Source: Marinobacter sp.
GTDB lineage: Bacteria > Pseudomonadota > Gammaproteobacteria > Pseudomonadales > Oleiphilaceae
NCBI GenBank assembly: GCA_022565395.1
Contig: JAIUMV010000034.1
Span: 1 to 37,770, forward strand
Length of the DNA stretch: 37,770 nucleotides
Direction: 5' to 3'
Part shown: one piece after another, positions 1 to 6,246 of the stretch
Layout of the letters: the number at the start of each line of letters is the position of its first letter
Numbering within the stretch: position 1 is the first letter of the stretch
The notes under the pieces: model-generated
Told to the model about the DNA's origin: nothing
Databases searched by the model: none
Seen by the model: the letters and a program-made list of their open reading frames with translations, nothing else
Program-made: the position numbers and the translations under genes

Positions 1-40
1 CCTGATCGTAGTTGTAAAACCGGAAGCGCGGGGTTGTCAT
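1..40 (-). CDS. 5' end of an unidentified gene (cut by window edge)
   Basis: An ATG on the minus strand at 40 opens a frame reading MTTPRFRFYNYDQ to the window edge, with an AGGA eight bases before the ATG. It lies in the tenth cassette, about 85 bases inside its boundary at 124. The short Arg/Phe/Tyr-rich start faintly recalls N-termini of some DDE transposases, but thirteen residues cannot identify a family. It could equally be an ordinary cassette gene. Only the start codon and ribosome site are supported. Confidence 0.35.
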   Translation of the reverse strand, partial: MTTPRFRFYNYDQ

Positions 41-118
41 GGTGCCAATCCTGATCCTTGGTCGGGTTTAGGTCATCCTATCAAAGCTGAGGGGCAAATT
101 TTGTGGCTTTTTATACAG

Positions 119-196
119 CCTCAACGCTGAGCGCACCGGTGGCCTTTACAGAGCGAAGCGGCGTAAAGGGCATCCGCGTGACGCGATTTGTTAGCG
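119..196 (-). repeat. attC site 1 (3' end of the Lit-like cassette)
   Basis: The site is bounded by the core boxes gttagcg (190-196) and cctcaac (119-125), with imperfectly self-complementary sequence between them. The outer box GTTAGCG matches the 5' boundary of the same cassette near 1076-1082. It resembles attC site 6 in its interior. The next cassette starts at 124 and runs leftward out of the window. Confidence 0.85.
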
Positions 197-1066
197 AAAT
201 AATTTCGAAAATTCAATTAGATACTCCGAGAATATTTCCTTGAATGAACTTCCGTCGTGGGCAACGGAAACTCCTCTTGAGGCCAACTGAATTTGCATAA
301 TGCAGGCCGCAAACGCATATGCTTCATTATCATCATCGATGCCAGCCTCCGACAAGCAGTAATCTATCCTCTCAAAGGTCGGGGGGTGAGTTTGCAAGAC
401 ATCTCGGGTTCCAGGGCTAGCAATGGCTTTGAGTGAGAGGATTGCCGCCACGACACCGTATGTTCGCTTTTGCAGTTGTTTCGAGTCGTGGCACTTTTCG
501 AGAATCCAGCGGGTCGCCGCAACATCTGCTTCTTTTTCTTCTTCTTGCGATCGTGAGGTTATCGCAACCCCATGCCCTAGACGAATATGCGCTAGTTCAT
601 GGTGCATAATCCAAGCAAAGGCCGACAGGAAAAGCTCATTTGCTACGTGGACATCTGAGTGATGTACAGGCTCTGCGATTGGCCTCACAAAGTTGTCGGG
701 CCAAGGCTGTTTACCACTACCAAAAATATTTCCGACGGCCCATTTGGCTAAGTCTATAGCCGCAGCGGACCTTTGAGTGCCACCTGTATCAAATGCGTCC
801 TCCCCTCGCTCCTGAGCTTGAGCGTATTCATCATATAAAACCAAATGAACATATGTCGTTGACCAGAGAAATTCCAAAGAAGCGATGCTGGTCTGGATCT
901 TCTTTTCCAACGGATACACATGAAAGGTAAAGCCAGGCTGATCCACTATATCTAGGAAAACGCCCTCTACGTCGCACCAATCTCCTAGCTCCTGTTCTCT
1001 CTCCGGAGCTATTCGGTAAGGGGCAGCAGCGATTGCTGATTCCAGTTCAAGTATCGGTGATCGCAT
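191..1066 (-). CDS. Lit-like zinc metallopeptidase (peptidase U49 type), cassette gene
   Basis: This encodes a predicted soluble zinc metallopeptidase of 291 residues. The key motif is HHELAHIRLGH: HExxH at about residues 156-160, followed by an EAD triplet at about 179-181 and a late HPP..ER element. Length and HExxH position resemble E. coli Lit (about 297 residues, motif near 160), which cleaves EF-Tu when T4 Gol peptide is present and so blocks phage growth. A phage-exclusion role here is inferred from that likeness. An upstream ATG at 1090 lies inside the neighbouring attC, outside this cassette, so the ATG at 1066 was chosen; its ribosome site is weak. The TAA stop is part of the attC core. 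It is less GC-rich than the chromosome to the right. It might instead be a general M48-like peptidase. Confidence 0.7.
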   Translation of the reverse strand: MRSPILELESAIAAAPYRIAPEREQELGDWCDVEGVFLDIVDQPGFTFHVYPLEKKIQTSIASLEFLWSTTYVHLVLYDEYAQAQERGEDAFDTGGTQRSAAAIDLAKWAVGNIFGSGKQPWPDNFVRPIAEPVHHSDVHVANELFLSAFAWIMHHELAHIRLGHGVAITSRSQEEEKEADVAATRWILEKCHDSKQLQKRTYGVVAAILSLKAIASPGTRDVLQTHPPTFERIDYCLSEAGIDDDNEAYAFAACIMQIQLASRGVSVAHDGSSFKEIFSEYLIEFSKLFR

Positions 1067-1075
1067 ACTTTTTCT

Positions 1076-1153
1076 CGCTAACGCCCGCAATAAGCGGCCG
1101 AGTGAAACGAGGTCCGGCGACCGCAGGGAGCGTACTTGATTGCTTGGTTAGGC
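1076..1153 (-). repeat. attC site 2
   Basis: The core boxes are gttaggc (1147-1153) and cgctaac (1076-1082). The outer box is identical to the 5' boundary of its own cassette at 1647-1653. The spacer is imperfectly palindromic. The stop codon of the membrane-anchored gene lies in the outer box. Confidence 0.85.
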
Positions 1154-1633
1154 ATTTGCTTCCCACCTCTTACCAGTTTGGTCAATGACAAAGGCTTTAG
1201 ACAAAGAGAAAAACTCCTCATCCCGCTTCAGATATATATCAAATACCTGCTCTGACTTTGGCGGCAAATGATCAATACTCGAACCTTTCGCTTCTTCCAT
1301 ATACTGGCCTTTTCGGACCAGGGCTGCACGCTCCTCGCCAGAATTGGTAACCACACCAACTTTTGAAAGTGGCGCGGTGATACTCCCTCGGTTTCTAACT
1401 GTAACCGTATAAATCTCAACCATACTGTGTCTTTTCCATGGCTCCGCATCTTCGGTCTCAGCAAGTTCACGAAGGTTTTCTGCCTGCCGAGGATGATCAG
1501 CACAAGAAACAACTAAACTAATGTTTTCTTTGTTTTTAGCGTGCCGAAAAGACAAGTAGTTAATCAGCAATGCAACTGACCCCGTGACAGCACCAAGTAG
1601 CGCAAGCCAGTTTTCAAATATCCAATCCAGCAC
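1148..1633 (-). CDS. Membrane-anchored hypothetical protein (cassette gene)
   Basis: I do not recognise the family. The 161-residue protein has one hydrophobic segment at about residues 7-28, followed by a polar domain of about 130 residues rich in beta-prone stretches (VEIYTVTVRNRG, VFDIYLKRDEEF). This fits a small anchored domain, perhaps Ig- or C2-like, but that is a guess. The start is GTG at 1633, four bases after a strong AGGAGG; the TAA stop is formed by the attC core. It is the sole gene of the cassette at 1082-1652. Its size and one-segment layout resemble the cassette gene at 2082-2543, with no clear sequence similarity. Confidence 0.7.
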   Translation of the reverse strand: MLDWIFENWLALLGAVTGSVALLINYLSFRHAKNKENISLVVSCADHPRQAENLRELAETEDAEPWKRHSMVEIYTVTVRNRGSITAPLSKVGVVTNSGEERAALVRKGQYMEEAKGSSIDHLPPKSEQVFDIYLKRDEEFFSLSKAFVIDQTGKRWEANA

Positions 1634-1646
1634 ACTTCCTCCTGAT

Positions 1647-1718
1647 GCCTAACGCTTGCAGTTGCGGCAGGTACGGAGCGCAGCGTAGTACCTGTCCGAC
1701 AACCTGCACTTGTTAGGG
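1647..1718 (-). repeat. attC site 3
   Basis: The core boxes are gttaggg (1712-1718) and gcctaac (1647-1653). A central hairpin pairs caggtac (1668-1674) with gtacctg (1687-1693) around a gagcgcagcg loop motif shared with site 7. The outer box differs by one base from the cassette's 5' boundary (GTTATGG versus GTTAGGG), the only mismatch among the nine cassettes. Confidence 0.83.
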
Positions 1719-1759
1719 GCTGACCCATCACTTGATGCGATAGCTCAGCCCCGCATTAC

Positions 1760-1921
1760 TTACTTGCCTTTAGATGGACCATTACCACGACCACCGCCTG
1801 ATGGATTACCTGACGTGCTCGGCCAGTTTCCACCTGGCCCTGGGTGACTAGATGGCCCGCGTCCACCACCATTTTTACCGCCAGTGCTTCCACCTTTAGA
1901 ACCACCACTACCTTTTGCCAT
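1760..1921 (-). CDS. 53-residue Gly/Ser-rich small protein (cassette gene)
   Basis: A short frame on the minus strand encodes a protein starting MAKGSGGSKGGSTGG and ending GGGRGNGPSKGK. Roughly 40 percent of residues are glycine, with many Ser, Lys and Asn and a single Trp in GGNWPSTSGNPSGGG; it is basic and probably disordered. An AAGGAG seven bases before the ATG makes translation credible, and it is the only good frame of the 339-bp cassette 1653-1991. A longer overlapping frame (1756-2004) starts inside the attC and has no such ribosome site, so I prefer this one. Function is unknown; nucleic-acid binding or a structural role would be speculation. Confidence 0.72.
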   Translation of the reverse strand: MAKGSGGSKGGSTGGKNGGGRGPSSHPGPGGNWPSTSGNPSGGGRGNGPSKGK

Positions 1922-1985
1922 ATTTGATCTCCTTTATTTGCCGATTTCGTTAAGACAGGCAAACCATGCCGGCAACAGAGAATGC

Positions 1986-2087
1986 CCATAACGCCAGCGC
2001 ACAACGGCGCCCTTGTAATGGAGGCGCAGCCGCAATGTAAAGGGCGTCCGGCGGCCGCAGGCCGCGAATTGATGCGCTTTGTTATGT
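1986..2087 (-). repeat. attC site 4 (long type, near-copy of site 8)
   Basis: The core boxes are gttatgt (2081-2087) and ccataac (1986-1992), with about 100 bases between outer ends. The interior shares the long stretch around ccagcgcacaacgg, ggaggcgcagccgcaatg and agggcgtccggcggcc with site 8 at 4692-4793, although the attached genes are unrelated. The outer box equals the cassette's own boundary at 2559-2565. Confidence 0.87.
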
Positions 2088-2543
2088 TGAATTTGCATAT
2101 GACAGCAGCCGCGTTTTTAGCTGGTAGAACTGGCTCTTCTTGTCCTCTGATATTGGCACGCCGCCTGAAGAGGCGAGCTCTTGCTCTGATTTTGGCTCCG
2201 GAAGGTCTTTTGAAATTAACTCTGAAAACTCGCGCGCGGCCGCCTCAAATTCCCGCCTCTCCTTGCTTGTCAGGAAATACTGAAATATCTGGCAAGCTGT
2301 ATCTAGCTCTGATTTCTCATTCTTTAGTTTCGAAAGAACATGATTTGGCCAATGCTTGTTAACATCGGGTACGCCCTTTGTGTATTGAAGCACCCTATCT
2401 CGATAATCCGCCGAAGCCGCTGCCATCCGGGCCTTCTTATCTCGAGATGACGCAAAGAAGTGGAAGACAACCCACCCCACTATCGGAATGGCTGCACCGG
2501 TCACGACGGCTATCAAGGTTGAATTGGCGCACTCAGGCTCCAT
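2082..2543 (-). CDS. Membrane-anchored hypothetical protein (cassette gene)
   Basis: The family is not recognised. The protein has 153 residues. After a short N-terminus it has one membrane segment at about residues 9-31, then a charged alpha-helical domain (residues 35-153) rich in Lys, Glu and Asp that is most likely cytoplasmic. The ATG at 2543 follows a good GAGGAG with normal spacing. The TAA stop is supplied by the attC core box. It is the only gene of the cassette at 1992-2564. A short N-terminal anchor plus helical cytoplasmic domain is common among small cassette proteins of unknown role. I cannot say more about function. Confidence 0.7.
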   Translation of the reverse strand: MEPECANSTLIAVVTGAAIPIVGWVVFHFFASSRDKKARMAAASADYRDRVLQYTKGVPDVNKHWPNHVLSKLKNEKSELDTACQIFQYFLTSKERREFEAAAREFSELISKDLPEPKSEQELASSGGVPISEDKKSQFYQLKTRLLSYANST

Positions 2544-2558
2544 GGGATCTCCTCTTCA

Positions 2559-2619
2559 ACATAACGCGGAGCGAAGCGGCGGCCCGTCAGGGACGTCCGA
2601 CTTAAGCGGTTTGTTAAGG
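2559..2619 (-). repeat. attC site 5 (short type)
   Basis: This is the shortest attC of the array, 61 bp, between gttaagg (2613-2619) and acataac (2559-2565). It keeps the ggagcgaagcgg loop element seen in sites 1, 6 and 9. The outer box is identical to the cassette boundary at 3245-3251. Confidence 0.83.
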
Positions 2620-3216
2620 CTTCCCAGGTAACTGGTAACTCACCTTCGAGCCGTTCGTAATAACGATTTTTTGTCGGATTAGTTCGTCCATAATTTTTGC
2701 CAGCTCGTCTTCTTCGAGCTTTTTCATGAACAATGAATTTATCGAGTTCGAGAGTGTTTTTACCGCTCTAGGCTTAGCTGCTCCGCGGGCCTTTAGAAAA
2801 TCCACGATAGCGTCGATACGCTCCACCATTGACTTGGAATTGGAGATCTTGAGAAGCGGTATTTCCGAGATATCCTTTTCTCGCTGCGCATAGATTCGCT
2901 TAGTCTTCAGGTGCTTAATCAGAGGATCGAAGCCAGTATCTTTTGAAATAATGTGGAAGTAGCAGTTTGGATCCTTTGCGGCAATGTTTCCAATGTAGAA
3001 CGCGATGTGGAAATCCAACGCATTAGGGCCATTTCCCTCAATCTTCACATACTCTGCGTCAGCGCCCAGAGACTGCATGGCGCAAGCGAGATCAAACGAA
3101 ATCTTTACCTGTTTTGATCCGACGAAAACGATGACTTTAAATCCATGCCCCTTGAGTAGCTCAAGATTTTTTGGCTGAACGTTTTCAAAATCAATCAATA
3201 CGTAATTGGTTTTCAA
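2614..3216 (-). CDS. PIN/NYN-like nuclease domain protein (cassette gene)
   Basis: The 200-residue protein begins with a Rossmann-like strand ending in LIDFENV (Asp9, Glu11, Asn12), typical of NYN/PIN-fold ribonucleases. It continues with ALDFHIAFYIG (Asp68) and ISKDTGFDPLIKHL (Asp93, Asp97), which complete the acidic metal-binding set. Residues about 130-200 look like a small helical or winged-helix domain. The expected activity is metal-dependent RNA cleavage; the target is unknown. Translation appears to start at TTG (3216), preceded by AGGAAG, because the next internal Met comes only after the catalytic Asp68 region. No antitoxin partner is present in the cassette (2565-3250), so a VapC-type toxin role is not supported. 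The stop lies in the attC. Confidence 0.75.
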   Translation of the reverse strand: MKTNYVLIDFENVQPKNLELLKGHGFKVIVFVGSKQVKISFDLACAMQSLGADAEYVKIEGNGPNALDFHIAFYIGNIAAKDPNCYFHIISKDTGFDPLIKHLKTKRIYAQREKDISEIPLLKISNSKSMVERIDAIVDFLKARGAAKPRAVKTLSNSINSLFMKKLEEDELAKIMDELIRQKIVITNGSKVSYQLPGKP

Positions 3217-3244
3217 GGATACTTCCTCGCTTCCCTGCTCTTGG

Positions 3245-3322
3245 CCTTAACGCAGAGCGCACCGGCGACCTTGACGTAGCGAAGCGGAGACAAGGGCGTC
3301 CGAGTGCCGCGTTTGGTTAAAT
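3245..3322 (-). repeat. attC site 6
   Basis: The core boxes are gttaaat (3316-3322) and ccttaac (3245-3251). The interior (agagcgcaccgg, gagcgaagcgg-like loop, aagggcgtccg) is clearly related to site 1. The outer box matches its cassette boundary at 3941-3947. Confidence 0.86.
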
Positions 3323-3324
3323 TG

Positions 3325-3606
3325 CTATCGTTCACCCTCAAGGCCATGCCACACCCGGAGGATAATGATGGCACTGGCATGAACTGAATATCGAACGACG
3401 TATTTTCCGAAAACCATATCTCGAACAGAGTCAGGCACCGGTGCCATCTCAACTGGTGTGCCCATTTTGGGGAAGTCTGGAAGTAATTCAATTTTGCCAA
3501 CCAGTTCAGTGGCAATCCTGGCTGCCGCCGTCGGGCTGTGCACCGCAATGAACTCCCGGAGGCGTTTCAAATCATCAATTGCGTCGTCCGTGTAAACCAG
3601 CTTCAC
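3325..3606 (-). CDS. parE: ParE/RelE-superfamily toxin (cassette gene)
   Basis: The 93-residue protein has the ParE-like pattern: an N-terminal strand (MKLVYTDDAIDDLKRLREFI), a central helix pair, a DFPKMGTPV turn, then VRDMVFGKYVVRYSVHASAIIILRVWHGLEG, where the Arg and the RVWH terminal strand are typical. Family members inhibit gyrase or, in the RelE branch, cleave mRNA on ribosomes; which applies here cannot be told. It starts with GTG inside the antitoxin stop (GTGA overlap), so the two are translationally coupled. Together they form one cassette at 3251-3946. Such pairs are thought to stabilise large arrays against cassette loss. Confidence 0.88.
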   Translation of the reverse strand: MKLVYTDDAIDDLKRLREFIAVHSPTAAARIATELVGKIELLPDFPKMGTPVEMAPVPDSVRDMVFGKYVVRYSVHASAIIILRVWHGLEGER

Positions 3607-3875
3607 TTACCTGACCTCGGCGCATCCTGCTCGCTTTCGGTTCCCCAGCTATCAAGCCAACTGTGAACCTCGCTGGCATCAACAACCTTGCCTTGGGCAG
3701 CAGACTCCATTGCCTCTAACGTTTGTTTCCACCGCTCTTGCTCAAGCTGCTGCTTTTCTATGTATTCCGACAATGCCTGGTTGATCACCCAGCCTTTGCT
3801 ACGCTGCAGCCTGCTGGCGATTGCTTCCAGATGCTGTTCAACTTCTGGTTGAAGGCGAACTGTGGTGACGCTCAT
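3603..3875 (-). CDS. parD: Ribbon-helix-helix (CopG/ParD-like) antitoxin (cassette gene)
   Basis: This is a 90-residue antitoxin. The N-terminus MSVTTVRLQPEVEQHLEAIA forms the DNA-binding ribbon strand and first helix. The stretch SRLQRSKGWVINQALSEYIEKQ is the second helix, typical of CopG/RHH proteins. The C-terminal half is charged and probably wraps the toxin. The ATG at 3875 follows a GGGGG eight bases upstream. It overlaps the toxin start by four bases. It should neutralise the ParE-like toxin and repress its own promoter at 3909-3937, where two 8-base direct repeats sit 22 bp apart. Confidence 0.88.
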   Translation of the reverse strand: MSVTTVRLQPEVEQHLEAIASRLQRSKGWVINQALSEYIEKQQLEQERWKQTLEAMESAAQGKVVDASEVHSWLDSWGTESEQDAPRSGK

Positions 3876-3897
3876 GACTATGACCCCCGAATTTATT

Positions 3898-3937
3898 GAC
3901 TACAACGTATTACATCATAGTCTACAAGGGTAGGCAA
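3898..3937 (-). promoter_or_regulatory. Promoter and candidate operator of the toxin-antitoxin cassette
   Basis: On the minus strand TTGCCT (3932-3937) and TGTAAT (3909-3914) are 17 bp apart, a sigma70-like arrangement. Two near-identical octamers, TTGTAGAC (3920-3927) and TTGTAGTC (3898-3905), start exactly 22 bp apart, two helical turns, as expected for cooperative ribbon-helix-helix binding. Autoregulation is inferred. Confidence 0.55.
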
Positions 3938-3940
3938 AAA

Positions 3941-4012
3941 ATTTAACGCTGGTGGTAATGGGCGGCAACGGAGCGCAGCGTAGTTGGCGTCCCGTTGACC
4001 ACATTGTTAGAG
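3941..4012 (-). repeat. attC site 7
   Basis: The core boxes are gttagag (4006-4012) and atttaac (3941-3947). The acggagcgcagcgtagt loop element is shared with site 3. The outer box, extended to GTTAGAGC, is identical to the boundary of its own cassette at 4691-4698. Confidence 0.86.
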
Positions 4013-4663
4013 CATGATGCGCTCTGGCAACAAGTCAAAAACCTGTTCACCAGCCGTCCATCGAGTCTCAAGATCAGGGTCTTCAAGGGCTTTCAGCACC
4101 CCTTGCGACAGCTCCACGGGATGCATTACGACACCTTTCTTCTTGTAAGTCTGGATGACTTCATTTGCCAAAATCTTTTCCGCGTTTCGAAGCTCTGCAT
4201 CCTCAATTGCAGCTTTGTTTTGTGCGCAAGCAGACACACTGCCAGAAAAGTATGCTCTGCATTTATGAGGTCGAACCGAATAGATTTCACATTTCCCCGC
4301 ATCAGACAAAAAGGGACAAGGATTCTCGTAATATTTAAACTCTCTTCCAGCAGCGTAGCTCGCCGCTTTTTTCAAACGTTGCAAGAATTTACTTCGTGTC
4401 TCTGACTCCAGACCTTGCAGATGCTTGACAATGCGAAATACCTCCGGGGGGAGCGCTTCAACTCGCAATGAACAGCAATGACTACAACCCTTCTTACACT
4501 CAAACACTGGGGGATTTGGGTCGCTCAGCCTAGCGGTAGCGAGCTCATCGGTCGCGTTATGGAATTTCGCTATGTTATGAGCCAGAGCTTGTGGGGCCGG
4601 TGATCGCCGAAGGCTGCCACTGATGATTTTTTTATGCTTCTCTATAATTTTTCGGGAATCCAT
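4007..4663 (-). CDS. YkgJ-type cysteine-cluster protein (cassette gene)
   Basis: The 218-residue protein carries the Cys pattern of the YkgJ/CxxCxxCC family: Cys56, 60, 63 and 64 (FECKKGCSHCC), then Cys116 (NPCPFL), Cys125 (KCEIY), Cys135 (RPHKCR) and Cys146. The family is presumed to bind zinc or an iron-sulfur cluster; its biochemical role is not established. The ATG at 4663 has GGAG seven bases upstream. The TAA stop is formed by the attC core. It is the only gene of the cassette 3947-4697. A second, unrelated-in-detail member of the broader family, ycgN, lies at 27751-28197. Confidence 0.82.
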   Translation of the reverse strand: MDSRKIIEKHKKIISGSLRRSPAPQALAHNIAKFHNATDELATARLSDPNPPVFECKKGCSHCCSLRVEALPPEVFRIVKHLQGLESETRSKFLQRLKKAASYAAGREFKYYENPCPFLSDAGKCEIYSVRPHKCRAYFSGSVSACAQNKAAIEDAELRNAEKILANEVIQTYKKKGVVMHPVELSQGVLKALEDPDLETRWTAGEQVFDLLPERIML

Positions 4664-4691
4664 TTGCCGACTCCAACTCCTTAAAAATGGG

Positions 4692-4793
4692 CTCTAACGC
4701 CAGCGCACAACGGTGCCCTTGGAATGGAGGCGCAGCCGCAATGAAAAGGGCGTCCGGCGGCCACCGGCCGCGTATTGCTGCGCCTTGTTAAAT
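4692..4793 (-). repeat. attC site 8 (long type, near-copy of site 4)
   Basis: The core boxes are gttaaat (4787-4793) and ctctaac (4692-4698), about 102 bp in all. Long stretches are identical to site 4 with scattered substitutions. The outer box equals its cassette boundary at 5497-5503. Confidence 0.87.
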
Positions 4794-4799
4794 GGATGC

Positions 4800-5462
4800 T
4801 TACATCCACCATTGATACAAGCCGACCGCACCCAATGAGGGGATTAGAATCATCGCTGCCAGCACTCCAAGACACCCACCATTTCTGCTTGTCTGAGTAT
4901 TTTTCTGCCGTGGATTATTGTCCAGCCATTGACGATGGCAGCCCTGACAGTAAAGTTTGAGAAAACCGTTGTTCCAAGCCTGGATGGTTCTTGAATCAAA
5001 CTTTGAGATGGCCCTGCAACGTGCGCAGGTAAAACTCTTTTCGATAGGCTTTCGCTGTCGATTCAGGATGAAGAACCCTACGACTGCAGGCACACCATAA
5101 GCCCATGAGCTTTCGATTGATTTGGTCTGATAAAACGCGAATCCAATAGCCGCAAGCGAGGCTAAAATGACCAGAATAGAAATGTAATCGATAACATTTT
5201 TTCTTGGCGGCTTGATTGCACTGTGGCTTCTTTTCGCTGTGGTCTCCGAGGCTTTTGTAACGCCGTCAATGACAACACCCTTTGCCCTCAATCTATTCTG
5301 AGAGTCCCGTGTTTGATCGTATAATACGCAATCCCCAACTTCAGGCCGCCTCGTAGTAGTTTTGACGCTCGAAATGTGGAAAAAGAGCTTTTCGGAACCG
5401 TTCTCTGGCTGAATGAAGCCAAACCCTTTTTCATCTTGCCACTGACAAATTTTCCCTTTCAT
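4800..5462 (-). CDS. Cold-shock domain + membrane segments + zinc ribbon protein (cassette gene)
   Basis: The 220-residue protein is modular. Residues 1-68 form a cold-shock domain with RNP1 KGFGFI (12-17) and RNP2 LFFHI (26-30). After a basic linker come two hydrophobic segments (about 91-111 and 120-133). A four-Cys ribbon follows (Cys146, 149, 172, 175; CARC...CQGC), then a last membrane segment (196-216). Cold-shock domains bind single-stranded RNA or DNA. CSD fused to membrane DUF1294 is known, but the DUF1294 pattern is not seen here and the zinc ribbon is additional. An RNA-binding protein tethered to the inner membrane is the plain reading. The ribosome site AGGAG is 13 bases from the ATG, rather far. 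It belongs to the cassette 4698-5502. Confidence 0.8.
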   Translation of the reverse strand: MKGKICQWQDEKGFGFIQPENGSEKLFFHISSVKTTTRRPEVGDCVLYDQTRDSQNRLRAKGVVIDGVTKASETTAKRSHSAIKPPRKNVIDYISILVILASLAAIGFAFYQTKSIESSWAYGVPAVVGFFILNRQRKPIEKSFTCARCRAISKFDSRTIQAWNNGFLKLYCQGCHRQWLDNNPRQKNTQTSRNGGCLGVLAAMILIPSLGAVGLYQWWM

Positions 5463-5496
5463 GACTACTGCAATACTCCTTGAGTCTGATCAAGCT

Positions 5497-5574
5497 ATTT
5501 AACGCTGGGCTTTGCGGCGGTTTTGGAGGAGCGAAGCGACGGAGAAACCGTCCGACAACAGCCCCTGGTTAACT
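5497..5574 (-). repeat. attC site 9 (first cassette after attI)
   Basis: The core boxes are gttaact (5568-5574) and atttaac (5497-5503). The interior pairs gcggttt (5517-5523) with aaaccgt-side sequence around a gagcgaagcg loop. The outer box matches the cassette boundary at 6247-6253, which identifies the left side of the attI junction. Confidence 0.86.
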
Positions 5575-6231
5575 TTCGTCTTTCAATTTCTCTGGCAACA
5601 TCACCTTGCCACTTTCAACATAGTCTCCGAGTGTCCGCATACGTCGATAATGAGCCATAAGAACTTTCAGCGCTGTATCTGGATCTCCCGCTCTTTCTTG
5701 AAGCTCCTTCAAGGTGGAGAAGCCTAGATTTTTTGCTAACTCCTCGGCCATATCATTGAGCTCTTTTGCCTCTGCTGCCGTCAGAGCCGCATACTCGCGT
5801 TTCTGTTCACGTCTGCGCCTTGCAATATCGAGACGAGCTCTATCAATTTGTTTAAAAGCCTCTACCGCGGTTACTCCGGCTCCAAGCAACACGCCAACCG
5901 ACTTAGCCACCTGAATCGCCACATCTGGGTTTATTAGTAAGTCGATCCAACCAGGAGACGCGTACTGAATTGATTGAATGGTTGGACGATGATTCTTTGG
6001 AATGTGATTGGAAAGCACTGTGTAAAGGTTGACGTAACTGAATCCACCCCGCCATGGATACTCACTGAATGTCCTGCTAACCCTCTCTACTATTCGAGAG
6101 TCGAGTTCTTGGGAGCTATCGAAATGGTATATGAACGCATGGGCTTGAGAATACGTGTGCGGAAAATCATAGAGATCTTCAAGAGCCCATCTCTCATCCA
6201 TTAGTACTCGATAAATGCTGGTGTCTTCCAC
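5569..6231 (-). CDS. Hypothetical protein with coiled-coil-like C-terminal half (first cassette)
   Basis: I recall similar cassette proteins starting MED.SIYRVLMDERW but no assigned function. The 220-residue protein has an N-terminal domain (1-95) rich in Tyr and Trp (LYDFPHTYSQAHAFIYHF, PWRGGFSYVNLYTVL, YASPGWIDLLINPD). A hydrophobic stretch follows at 105-126 (QVAKSVGVLLGAGVTAVEAF), possibly one membrane pass, then a long charged helix (127-172, RARLDIARRRREQKREYAAL) likely to form a coiled coil. The start is GTG at 6231 with AGGGAG upstream. It sits next to attI and so would be the most strongly expressed cassette if a Pc promoter is active. The TAA stop is in the attC. Confidence 0.72.
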   Translation of the reverse strand: MEDTSIYRVLMDERWALEDLYDFPHTYSQAHAFIYHFDSSQELDSRIVERVSRTFSEYPWRGGFSYVNLYTVLSNHIPKNHRPTIQSIQYASPGWIDLLINPDVAIQVAKSVGVLLGAGVTAVEAFKQIDRARLDIARRRREQKREYAALTAAEAKELNDMAEELAKNLGFSTLKELQERAGDPDTALKVLMAHYRRMRTLGDYVESGKVMLPEKLKDES

Positions 6232-6246
6232 ACTTTCTCCCTAGAA

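Noticed and set aside
1756-2004. 82-codon frame over the Gly-rich cassette
   Set aside because: It starts inside attC site 4, crosses the cassette boundary and lacks a ribosome site; the 53-residue frame in another phase has an ideal one.
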